Shown: positions 1 to 6,399 of the stretch, piece by piece | Position numbering within the stretch: the first letter of the stretch is position 1 | Layout of the letters: every line of letters starts with the position of its first letter | Assembly (NCBI GenBank): GCA_018262395.1 | Contig: JAGSYM010000067.1 | Location: 1-6,399 of the forward strand | From: Nitrospirota bacterium | Lineage (GTDB): Bacteria; Nitrospirota; Thermodesulfovibrionia; Thermodesulfovibrionales; SM23-35 | Reading direction: 5' to 3' | Length of the DNA: 6,399 bases | Position numbers and translations under genes: made by a program | Notes under the pieces: model-generated | Told to the model about the DNA's origin: nothing | Seen by the model: only the letters and a program-made list of their open reading frames with translations | The model's database searches: none

Positions 1-888
<888 letters not shown>

Positions 889-889
889 T

Positions 890-3800
890 TTGACAGAAGA
901 TATCTCTGCAATTTTTCAGAGGCCAAAAGATCCGACTGATTTTGAGGCTGTTCGAATCCGGCTTGCTTCACCTGAGAAGATACGGGAGTGGTCTTATGGT
1001 GAAGTAAAAAAACCCGAGACGATCAATTACCGCACCTTCAAGCCGGAGCGTGATGGGCTGTTCTGTGCAAAGATTTTTGGTCCGATCAAGGACTGGGAAT
1101 GTATATGCGGCAAATATAAGAGGATGAAGCACAGAGGGGTAGTCTGTGACAAGTGCGGCGTGGAGGTGATTCAGTCTAAAGTAAGAAGGGAACGGTTAGG
1201 GCATATTGAGCTTGCGACTCCTGTCGCACATATATGGTTTTTGAAAGGCCTGCCAAGCCGGATCGGCACCCTTCTCGACATGACTATGCGGCAGCTTGAA
1301 AAGGTTCTCTACTTTGAGAGCTACGTGATTATTGATCCGGGTGATACCCCGTTCAAGGAAAAAGAGCTGCTTTCCGAAGACGATTTTAAGAAAAAAACAG
1401 CTGAATTTGGTGGCCGGTTTAAAGCAGGTATGGGGGCTGAGGCGATACGGGAGCTTTTACGAAGGGTTGATCTCGAGGCCCTGTACGCAGAACTCAAAAC
1501 AAAGATATACGAAGCAGTCTCCATAGGGGTCAAGAAAAAACTCACCAAGCGGCTGAAGGTCCTGGATGCATTCCGGAAATCCGGGAATAGGCCCGAATGG
1601 ATGATCATGGATCTTATTCCGGTCTTGCCTCCTGACCTGAGACCACTTGTCCCGCTTGAAGGAGGGCGTTTTGCCACGTCTGATCTGAATGACCTTTACA
1701 GAAGGGTGATCAACAGGAATAACAGACTCAAGAGACTTATGGAACTGAAAGCTCCGAGTGTCATTATAAAAAATGAAAAGCGGATGCTTCAGGAAGCGGT
1801 GGATGCTCTCTTTGATAATGGCAGAAGAAGCAGGGTGTTAAAAACGACAACCAAGCGGCCGCTGAAATCCCTGAGTGATATGATCAAGGGGAAACAGGGG
1901 CGTTTCAGGCAAAACCTTTTAGGAAAACGCGTTGACTATTCCGGGAGATCCGTTATCGTCGTAGGACCTGAACTGAAGCTCCATCAATGCGGACTTCCGA
2001 AGAGAATGGCCCTTGAACTTTTTAAACCTTTTATCTTTAACAAGCTCGAAGAAAAGGGATATGCAACAACTATCAAGGCAGCAAAAAAGCTTGTGGAAAA
2101 AGAGAGTTCCGAGGTTTGGGATGCCCTTGAAGAGGTGATCCGGGAACACCCGGTTCTCCTGAACCGGGCTCCAACCCTTCACAGACTTGGAATACAGGCA
2201 TTTGATTCCATTCTCGTGGAGGGAAAGGCGATAAGACTACATCCACTCGTATGTACTGCTTTTAATGCGGATTTTGACGGAGATCAGATGGCTGTGCATG
2301 TTCCCCTGTCGATTGAGGCTCAAATTGAGGCGCGGGTTCTCATGATGTCTGTCAATAATATTCTCTCACCCGCTAATGGGAAACCAATTGTTGTACCTAC
2401 CCAGGATATGGTTCTCGGTATTTATTTCCTTATGAAAGAGAGAACAGGTGCCAAAGGCGAGGGGAAAATATTTGCAGACCCGGAGGATGTCAGGGTTGCC
2501 TATGACGCCGGCATCATTGATGAACATGCGCGGATTAAAGTGAGAATGGATGGTCAATTTGTCGAGACAACAACCGGGAGAATTATTGTCCGTGAGATAT
2601 TGCCACCCGGGGTATCTTTTTCGATGATTAATAAGGATATGACAAAAAAGGAGATAGGTAAATTAATAGAATTCATTTATAAAAAATCAGGCAGACGGGA
2701 TACGGTTGTTTTCCTTGATAACCTGGAGCAGATTGGTTTTAAATATGCTACGAAATCTGGTGCGTCGATATCTATGGTCGACATGCATATCCCTTCCACA
2801 AAACCGGAGCTCATACGGAATGCTGACCTGGAAGTCAGTGAAGTGAAAAAACAATACGAAGACGGACTGATAACCCAGGGTGAACGGTATAACAAGATTA
2901 TCGACATATGGGCGAATGTGACGGAAAAAGTTGCTGAAGAGATGATGAAGGAACTCGGTGCAGAGGATGGAAAGGCCCTCACCGATGAGGAGCTCAAAGA
3001 ACGGAGATCGTTTAACAGCATCTTCATGATGGCTGACTCGGGAGCACGGGGAAGCACTGCACAGATACGTCAGCTTGCAGGTATGAGGGGACTGATGGCA
3101 AAGCCTTCGGGTGAGATTATTGAAACGCCGATAAAAGCAAATTTCCGGGAGGGGCTGACGCCTCTCGAGTACTTTATATCGACGCACGGAGCCCGCAAAG
3201 GACTTGCTGACACAGCCTTAAAAACCGCAAATTCCGGATACCTTACGAGGAGGCTTGTTGATGTTGCCCAGGATGTCATCATCCATGAGGATGACTGCGG
3301 AACAACCGATGGGATTATCGTTTCTTCACTGGTTGAAGGCGGTGAGATTATACAGCCTTTGGAGGAAAGGGTCCTTGGCAGGATTGCCGTTGAAGATATC
3401 AAGGATCCTATAACAAAGGAAATTATTGTTAAGAGGAACCAGGAGATAGATGAGGACGTAACCCTGAAAATTATTGATGCGGGTATTGATCGGGCCAAGA
3501 TCAGGTCGGTTCTCACCTGCCAGGCCAAGTACGGTGTCTGTACAAAATGCTATGGAAGAGATTTGGGCAGGGGCGAAACTGTTGAAAAGGGTGAATCTGT
3601 CGGCATTATTGCCGCGCAATCTATCGGGGAGCCCGGAACCCAGCTTACCATGAGGACGTTCCATATAGGAGGGGCAGCCTCAAAAGTTGTTGAGCAGACA
3701 ATACTCGAAGCCAAGAATTCCGGCACAATAAAGTTCATCAATATCAGTACAGTAAAAAATAGAGAAGGCCTGCTGGTTGTCATGAACCGGAACGGAAGTA

Positions 3801-4999
3801 TTGCCGTTGTTGATCCAAAGGGCAGGGAAAAAGAGAAGTATTCTGTTGTGTACGGTGCAAAATTGATGGTAAACAACGGTCGAAAGGTGGAGATAGGCCA
3901 GAAACTTGTTGAATGGGACCCGTATTCGACCCCAATCCTTACAGAATTGGGGGGAAAAATAGCTCATGGAGATATTATCGAAGGAGCAACCGTAAAGGAA
4001 GAGGTCGACGAGATTACTGGACTATCCCATAAAGTTATCATAGACTACCCTGCTAACATGAGACCGAGAATATCGATTAAGGATGAGCAAGGAAGGATAA
4101 CCCAGAAGATTCCCGGGACGAACACCCCGGCACGGTATCTCCTTCCAGCCGGGGCACATATTCTCGTCGACAGAAATGATATGGTATACCCCGGAGATAT
4201 TCTTGCGAAGATACCGCGGGAGACGACAAAGACAAAGGACATCACCGGTGGGTTGCCGCGAGTCGCTGAACTTTTTGAGGCACGGCGTCCGAAAGAACAG
4301 GCGATTGTTACCGAGATAGATGGAATGGTAGAGTTCAGGGGAGCACATAAAGGGATGAGGGTCGTTGTTGTGAGAGGCGGCGATGAATCAAGAGAGTATC
4401 TCATCCCAAAGGGCAAGCATGTCGGGGTTCACGAAGGAGACTGGGTAAGAGCGGGGGAACCGCTTATGGACGGGGCGGTAAATCCCCACAATATTCTCGA
4501 TATCCTCGGCCCGCAGGAACTCCAGAGATACCTTGTCGATGAAGTGCAGAAGGTCTACAGGCTCCAGGGCGTTACGATCAATGACAAACATATAGAAGTG
4601 ATTGTCAGACAGATGATGAAAAAGGTCAGGATCGAAGATCCCGGCGATACGCACTTCCTCATCAGTGAGCAGGTGGACAGGCGGATTTTCCAGGAAGAGA
4701 ACGCGAGGGTTAAGTCAGAAGGCGGCAAGCCGGCTCAGGGTAAACCCCTTCTGCTCGGTATAACAAAAGCGTCGTTGACAACAGACAGTTTTGTATCTGC
4801 TGCCTCATTCCAGGAGACGACCAGGGTGCTTACCGAAGCCTCTATCAGCGGTGCTCTGGATGAGCTCCGCGGGCTGAAGGAAAATGTGATTATGGGAAGA
4901 ATAATCCCGGCAGGCACCGGAATGTCGCGGTACCGGAACACCTTTGTAAAAAGGGAATTTCGCCCTCTGGTACCGGAACCGGCAGTAGCTGAAGAATAA
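890..4999 (+). CDS. rpoC: DNA-directed RNA polymerase subunit beta'
   Basis: This complete beta' subunit has 1369 residues (E. coli 1407) and carries the catalytic centre of RNA polymerase. The chosen start is TTG 890, because it follows a good ribosome-binding site and places the first zinc site one residue away from its E. coli position. Zinc site 1 is C71, C73, C86 and C89. The catalytic NADFDGDQM loop spans residues 459-467, with Mg-binding D461, D463 and D465. The bridge helix lies around residues 760-795. Zinc site 2 is C803, C877, C884 and C887, with E. coli spacing. The trigger loop contains M921 and H925. After residue 931 comes an SI3-type insert of roughly 180 residues, and the loop resumes at [19 protein letters not shown] from residue 1118. 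The C-terminal LLGITKASL and [12 protein letters not shown] motifs are intact. One base separates it from rpoB, so coupling is expected. All key residues are present. Confidence 0.98.
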   Translation: MTEDISAIFQRPKDPTDFEAVRIRLASPEKIREWSYGEVKKPETINYRTFKPERDGLFCAKIFGPIKDWECICGKYKRMKHRGVVCDKCGVEVIQSKVRRERLGHIELATPVAHIWFLKGLPSRIGTLLDMTMRQLEKVLYFESYVIIDPGDTPFKEKELLSEDDFKKKTAEFGGRFKAGMGAEAIRELLRRVDLEALYAELKTKIYEAVSIGVKKKLTKRLKVLDAFRKSGNRPEWMIMDLIPVLPPDLRPLVPLEGGRFATSDLNDLYRRVINRNNRLKRLMELKAPSVIIKNEKRMLQEAVDALFDNGRRSRVLKTTTKRPLKSLSDMIKGKQGRFRQNLLGKRVDYSGRSVIVVGPELKLHQCGLPKRMALELFKPFIFNKLEEKGYATTIKAAKKLVEKESSEVWDALEEVIREHPVLLNRAPTLHRLGIQAFDSILVEGKAIRLHPLVCTAFNADFDGDQMAVHVPLSIEAQIEARVLMMSVNNILSPANGKPIVVPTQDMVLGIYFLMKERTGAKGEGKIFADPEDVRVAYDAGIIDEHARIKVRMDGQFVETTTGRIIVREILPPGVSFSMINKDMTKKEIGKLIEFIYKKSGRRDTVVFLDNLEQIGFKYATKSGASISMVDMHIPSTKPELIRNADLEVSEVKKQYEDGLITQGERYNKIIDIWANVTEKVAEEMMKELGAEDGKALTDEELKERRSFNSIFMMADSGARGSTAQIRQLAGMRGLMAKPSGEIIETPIKANFREGLTPLEYFISTHGARKGLADTALKTANSGYLTRRLVDVAQDVIIHEDDCGTTDGIIVSSLVEGGEIIQPLEERVLGRIAVEDIKDPITKEIIVKRNQEIDEDVTLKIIDAGIDRAKIRSVLTCQAKYGVCTKCYGRDLGRGETVEKGESVGIIAAQSIGEPGTQLTMRTFHIGGAASKVVEQTILEAKNSGTIKFINISTVKNREGLLVVMNRNGSIAVVDPKGREKEKYSVVYGAKLMVNNGRKVEIGQKLVEWDPYSTPILTELGGKIAHGDIIEGATVKEEVDEITGLSHKVIIDYPANMRPRISIKDEQGRITQKIPGTNTPARYLLPAGAHILVDRNDMVYPGDILAKIPRETTKTKDITGGLPRVAELFEARRPKEQAIVTEIDGMVEFRGAHKGMRVVVVRGGDESREYLIPKGKHVGVHEGDWVRAGEPLMDGAVNPHNILDILGPQELQRYLVDEVQKVYRLQGVTINDKHIEVIVRQMMKKVRIEDPGDTHFLISEQVDRRIFQEENARVKSEGGKPAQGKPLLLGITKASLTTDSFVSAASFQETTRVLTEASISGALDELRGLKENVIMGRIIPAGTGMSRYRNTFVKREFRPLVPEPAVAEE

Positions 5000-5018
5000 A
5001 GAAGCGCACGAGATTTCA

Positions 5019-5534
5019 ATGACCAGGCGTGAGGAAACAGGTTCATCCCTCACGCCTGATTCCAGCCATGACGAAGTTAAGTTCATTGCGGATGCCATGC
5101 TCGGGAGACTTGCCAGATGGCTGCGGTTCCTTGGATTCGATACCGTATACTTTTCCGGCATCAGTGACGGCAGGCTTATCAGGATAGCACTTGAACACGG
5201 CAGAACCATCTTAACGAGAGACACACGGTTGGTAAAAGTTAAAGGACTCAAAAGTTATCTTCTGATCGCATCCGATGAGCCATTCCAGCAGCTCCTGGAG
5301 ACAATAAGTACTTTCAAACTCACACAGTTTCAACTTTTCAGCAGATGTGTCACATGCAATGGTAAGCTTGGGAAAATCAGAGATAAGTCGGAGGTAAAAG
5401 ACTCAGTCCCGGAGTATGTTTTTCTGCATTATAATGTTTTCCAGAAGTGTGCTGACTGCGGGAAAATATACTGGGAAGGAACCCACCCGAGGAAATTCAG
5501 GGAAGAAGTTCGGGGAATTTTAGGAGACAGTTGA
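5019..5534 (+). CDS. Mut7-C family PIN-like RNase domain protein with zinc ribbon
   Basis: This 171-residue protein matches the Mut7-C family (named after the C-terminal domain of the Mut-7 exonuclease): a PIN-like fold, predicted to be an RNase, followed by a zinc ribbon. The domain begins at KFIADAMLGRLARWLRFLGFDT (21-42). Candidate metal-binding acids are D25, D50 and D68 in the ILTRD motif. The zinc ribbon has C110/C113 and C144/C147 and ends in the typical IYWEGTHPRKF segment (150-160). Residues 1-20 are a polar, low-complexity extension that the family usually lacks. ATG 5019 is the only plausible start: the next in-frame ATG (5097) would delete D25, and the only codon nearer the domain is ATT at 5085. 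Its ribosome-binding site is weak (CGAGA, five bases upstream). The gene lies 19 bases after rpoC with no visible terminator, so it is probably co-transcribed. Substrate and physiological role are unknown. Confidence 0.85.
   Translation: MTRREETGSSLTPDSSHDEVKFIADAMLGRLARWLRFLGFDTVYFSGISDGRLIRIALEHGRTILTRDTRLVKVKGLKSYLLIASDEPFQQLLETISTFKLTQFQLFSRCVTCNGKLGKIRDKSEVKDSVPEYVFLHYNVFQKCADCGKIYWEGTHPRKFREEVRGILGDS
5024..5058 (+). repeat. Perfect 11-bp inverted repeat at the Mut7-C gene start
   Basis: CAGGCGTGAGG at 5024-5034 is exactly complementary to CCTCACGCCTG at 5048-5058, leaving a 13-base loop. Eight of the 11 pairs are G-C, so the RNA would form a stable hairpin. It begins five bases after the A of the ATG at 5019 and covers codons 2-14, within the ribosome footprint and inside the non-conserved extension. 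No T-run follows, so it is not a standard intrinsic terminator. It could lower translation of the Mut7-C gene relative to rpoC, serve as an RNA-processing or 3'-end-stabilising site for the rpoBC message, or bind a protein. Which one applies cannot be decided from the sequence. Confidence 0.7.
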
Positions 5535-5559
5535 CAATGATGTGCTTAATATGTAAACT
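5531..5559 (+). promoter_or_regulatory. Predicted sigma-70 type promoter for the FmdB-type gene
   Basis: A perfect -35 hexamer TTGACA (5531-5536) is followed, after exactly 17 bases, by TAAACT (5554-5559), which matches four of six positions of the -10 consensus. Transcription would begin near 5566, giving a leader of about 34 bases that contains the ribosome-binding site. The -35 overlaps the TGA stop codon of the Mut7-C gene (5532-5534). The gap downstream is only about 22% G+C, which favours strand opening. It suggests the small gene can be expressed independently of the rpoBC transcript. Confidence 0.6.
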
Positions 5560-5583
5560 AATCTATTAAATAAATATAAATTC

Positions 5584-5590
5584 AAGGAGA
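5584..5590 (+). promoter_or_regulatory. Ribosome-binding site of the FmdB-type gene
   Basis: AAGGAGA is a near-perfect Shine-Dalgarno sequence nine bases before the ATG at 5600. It fixes that start and rules out the overlapping shadow frames beginning at 5592 and 5656. Confidence 0.85.
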
Positions 5591-5599
5591 TTTGAAAGT

Positions 5600-5803
5600 A
5601 TGCCAATTTATGAATACGCCTGTAACGCATGCAATGAAATTTTTGCTCTTCTCCAGTGGACCCAGGACGAGAAGGATACCGCATGCCCGCGATGTGGTTC
5701 ACAGAATATCAAGAAACTGGTCTCACAATTCAGCTGTTCATCACCGGCTGCTTCAGGATTTTCATCCGGTGGATCGTCTTCAGGATTCAGCGGGGGTGGC
5801 TGA
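5600..5803 (+). CDS. FmdB-type zinc-ribbon protein, small putative regulator
   Basis: This 67-residue protein opens with MPIYEYACNACNEIFALLQ, the hallmark of the FmdB/CxxC_CxxC_SSSS family of single zinc ribbons. The metal ligands are C8, C11, C29 and C32, with the second pair in the ACPRCGSQNIKKLVSQF segment. From residue 45 it becomes a flexible Ser/Gly-rich tail, typical of the family, in which the CTTCAGGATT sequence occurs twice (5751-5760 and 5778-5787), coding a repeated SGFS unit. A fifth cysteine, C46, lies at the start of the tail. The name comes from a proposed regulator of formamidase expression, but most members have no proven function, so a regulatory role is only a guess. Start and ribosome-binding site are clear, and a probable promoter lies just upstream. 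Length is normal for the family. Gaps of 65 and 198 bases set it apart from its neighbours. Confidence 0.9.
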   Translation: MPIYEYACNACNEIFALLQWTQDEKDTACPRCGSQNIKKLVSQFSCSSPAASGFSSGGSSSGFSGGG

Positions 5804-5814
5804 CGTACTTCCTT

Positions 5815-5837
5815 TTGCTAAACCGTGCATTTAGCAA
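5815..5837 (+). repeat. 8-bp inverted repeat downstream of the FmdB-type gene
   Basis: TTGCTAAA (5815-5822) and TTTAGCAA (5830-5837) form a perfect stem with a seven-base loop, 11 bases after the stop codon. It is AT-rich and no T-run follows, so it is at best a weak terminator or a 3'-end stabilising structure. A stem this short can occur by chance. Confidence 0.4.
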
Positions 5838-5875
5838 GATAAGTTCACAAATATCTGAAAATCAATCGGCTACGT

Positions 5876-5920
5876 GAGGGCACAATTTCTGCCGTAACAA
5901 AATTGTAACTCTGTGCCCTC
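5876..5920 (+). repeat. GC-rich inverted repeat before the GDPD gene (terminator-like or operator)
   Basis: GAGGGCACA (5876-5884) pairs perfectly with TGTGCCCTC (5912-5920). Nested inside is a second, partly overlapping repeat, ACAATTT (5882-5888) with AAATTGT (5900-5906), so at least two alternative folds compete. The location between two genes suggests either a terminator for the FmdB-type gene or a control element for the next promoter, whose -35 region the right arm would overlap. Only CCTT follows the stem, not a T-run, so a classical intrinsic terminator is not supported. Confidence 0.5.
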
Positions 5921-5935
5921 CTTAGCAAGAAACTA

Positions 5936-5941
5936 TATAAT
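5936..5941 (+). promoter_or_regulatory. Predicted -10 element of the GDPD gene
   Basis: The hexamer TATAAT is a perfect sigma-70 -10 match. The expected -35 position (about 5912-5919) holds no recognisable TTGACA; it falls on the right arm of the inverted repeat instead. A perfect -10 with a poor -35 is often seen at activator-dependent promoters. Transcription would begin near 5948, about 54 bases before the preferred ATG of the GDPD gene. Confidence 0.5.
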
Positions 5942-5987
5942 AAGTGTTGGCAGGGAAGGATGATGGATAACGTGACTGTGAAAGAAC

Positions 5988-5992
5988 GGAGG
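5988..5992 (+). promoter_or_regulatory. Ribosome-binding site of the GDPD gene
   Basis: GGAGG lies nine bases before the ATG at 6002 and favours that start over the in-frame ATGs at 5960 and 5963. Those have AGGGAAGG (5952-5959) too close in front of them, at zero and three bases. Confidence 0.65.
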
Positions 5993-6001
5993 ACTACATC
6001 C

Positions 6002-6399
6002 ATGAACATGCTATTTTGTTGTTTGCTTTGTTTAGCTTTCCTTGTAATACCGTGTTTAAACGCTCAGGCAAACGATTTGGTGAAATACAACGGCATTCCG
6101 GGGAGCGGTAAAATACAAATCTACGCGCATAGGGCCATTAGAGGTTTGCTGCCCGAACAAACCCTACCGGCTTATATAGCTGCCCTCCGCCTGGGGGTGG
6201 ATTATGTGGACATGGATATCGGTATGACCAAAGACGGTGTGCTGGTTATCACGCACGATCTGACCTTAAATCCTGACTTGACCCGGGACCAAAACGGGCA
6301 ATGGATCACGGACCGGATCCCGATCAAGAGTTTAACGCTGCACGAGCTCCAGAAATATGATGTGGGCAGACTGAAACCCGGGACGCAATACGCTTCGTA
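6002..6399 (+). CDS. Exported glycerophosphodiester phosphodiesterase, N-terminal part (3' end outside window)
   Basis: The first 132 residues of a GDPD-family TIM-barrel phosphodiesterase are present; the gene runs off the window. GDPD enzymes cleave glycerophosphodiesters to glycerol 3-phosphate and an alcohol. Residues 1-23 form a hydrophobic Sec-type signal peptide, probably cut after the AQA at 21-23, so the enzyme should act in the periplasm. The n-region has no Lys or Arg when started at 6002; starting at 5960 or 5963 would add a KERR segment. No good lipobox surrounds C18. Family motifs are AHR (H43, R44), the PEQT loop (E52), the DMD metal motif (D70, D72), TKDG (76-79) and THD (H85, D86). 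H43 and H85 are the expected catalytic histidines. Compared with the common family pattern, HRG reads HRA, PENT reads PEQT and ExD reads DxD. Its own predicted promoter and unrelated function suggest a transcription unit separate from rpoBC. Confidence 0.88.
   Translation, partial: MNMLFCCLLCLAFLVIPCLNAQANDLVKYNGIPGSGKIQIYAHRAIRGLLPEQTLPAYIAALRLGVDYVDMDIGMTKDGVLVITHDLTLNPDLTRDQNGQWITDRIPIKSLTLHELQKYDVGRLKPGTQYAS

Noticed and set aside
2687..3187. Long open frames on the minus strand opposite rpoC, for example 166 codons here and 152 codons at 3070-3528.
   Set aside because: They lie wholly opposite highly conserved rpoC codons and their translations show no domain-like composition; they are shadow frames.
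4929..4979. Direct repeat GGTACCGGAAC at 4929-4939 and 4969-4979 near the rpoC 3' end.
   Set aside because: An 11-base repeat is expected by chance several times in a window this size, and the two copies are in different reading frames.
5024..5063. Reading the 11-bp hairpin after rpoC as an intrinsic terminator.
   Set aside because: The bases after the stem are ATTCC, with no T-run, and the hairpin lies inside an open gene rather than in an intergenic gap.
5085..5099. Shorter Mut7-C start at ATT 5085 or ATG 5097.
   Set aside because: ATT is a very rare initiator and has no Shine-Dalgarno here, and ATG 5097 would remove the conserved Asp of the first motif (D25).
5592..5877. Open frames of 73-80 codons overlapping the FmdB-type gene in other frames.
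   Set aside because: The FmdB-type frame has the recognised family motif and the correctly placed ribosome-binding site, while the alternatives have neither.
5831..5930. TTAGCAAGA direct repeats as target-site duplications around a small mobile insert.
   Set aside because: The roughly 80 bases between them have no terminal inverted repeats at their ends and code for nothing recognisable.

Overview
This window is mostly a bacterial housekeeping locus, read entirely on the + strand. It holds the 3' end of rpoB (beta subunit of RNA polymerase), a complete rpoC (beta' subunit), a complete Mut7-C family nuclease-like gene, a small FmdB-type zinc-ribbon gene, and the 5' part of an exported glycerophosphodiester phosphodiesterase (GDPD). 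I see no rRNA, tRNA, CRISPR array or insertion sequence.

Organism: RpoC carries a long insert of about 180 residues inside the trigger loop (SI3 type). Its sequence aligns closely with the Escherichia coli insert, which points to a Gram-negative lineage and away from Firmicutes, Actinobacteria and Thermus. The protein wording recalls Desulfobacterota (former Deltaproteobacteria) or Nitrospirota, but that is an impression rather than a proof. Intermediate base composition, a TTG start for rpoC, good Shine-Dalgarno sites and a Sec-type signal peptide on the last gene all fit a Gram-negative bacterium.

Layout: rpoB (1-888) and rpoC (890-4999) are separated by one base, and the ribosome-binding site of rpoC lies in the last codons of rpoB, so the two are co-transcribed and probably translationally coupled. 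The Mut7-C gene (5019-5534) follows after 19 bases and is probably read from the same transcript. A perfect 11-bp GC-rich inverted repeat sits immediately after its start codon, inside an N-terminal extension that the domain family does not need. The Mut7-C stop codon overlaps a consensus -35 hexamer, and the AT-rich gap that follows (5535-5599) supplies a likely promoter and a strong ribosome-binding site for the FmdB-type gene (5600-5803). The next gap (5804-6001, 198 bases) holds two inverted repeats and a perfect -10 hexamer. The GDPD gene then starts, most likely at 6002, and runs off the window.

How the genes fit together: RpoB and RpoC are core subunits of the same enzyme. The Mut7-C protein is a PIN-like predicted RNase with a zinc ribbon, so an RNA-related role beside rpoBC is plausible but unproven. 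The FmdB-type gene and the GDPD gene appear to be separate transcription units with no obvious link to transcription. I found no clearly novel system. The best leads are the hairpin at the Mut7-C start, the absence of the usual rpsL-rpsG genes directly after rpoC, and the structured gap before the GDPD gene.
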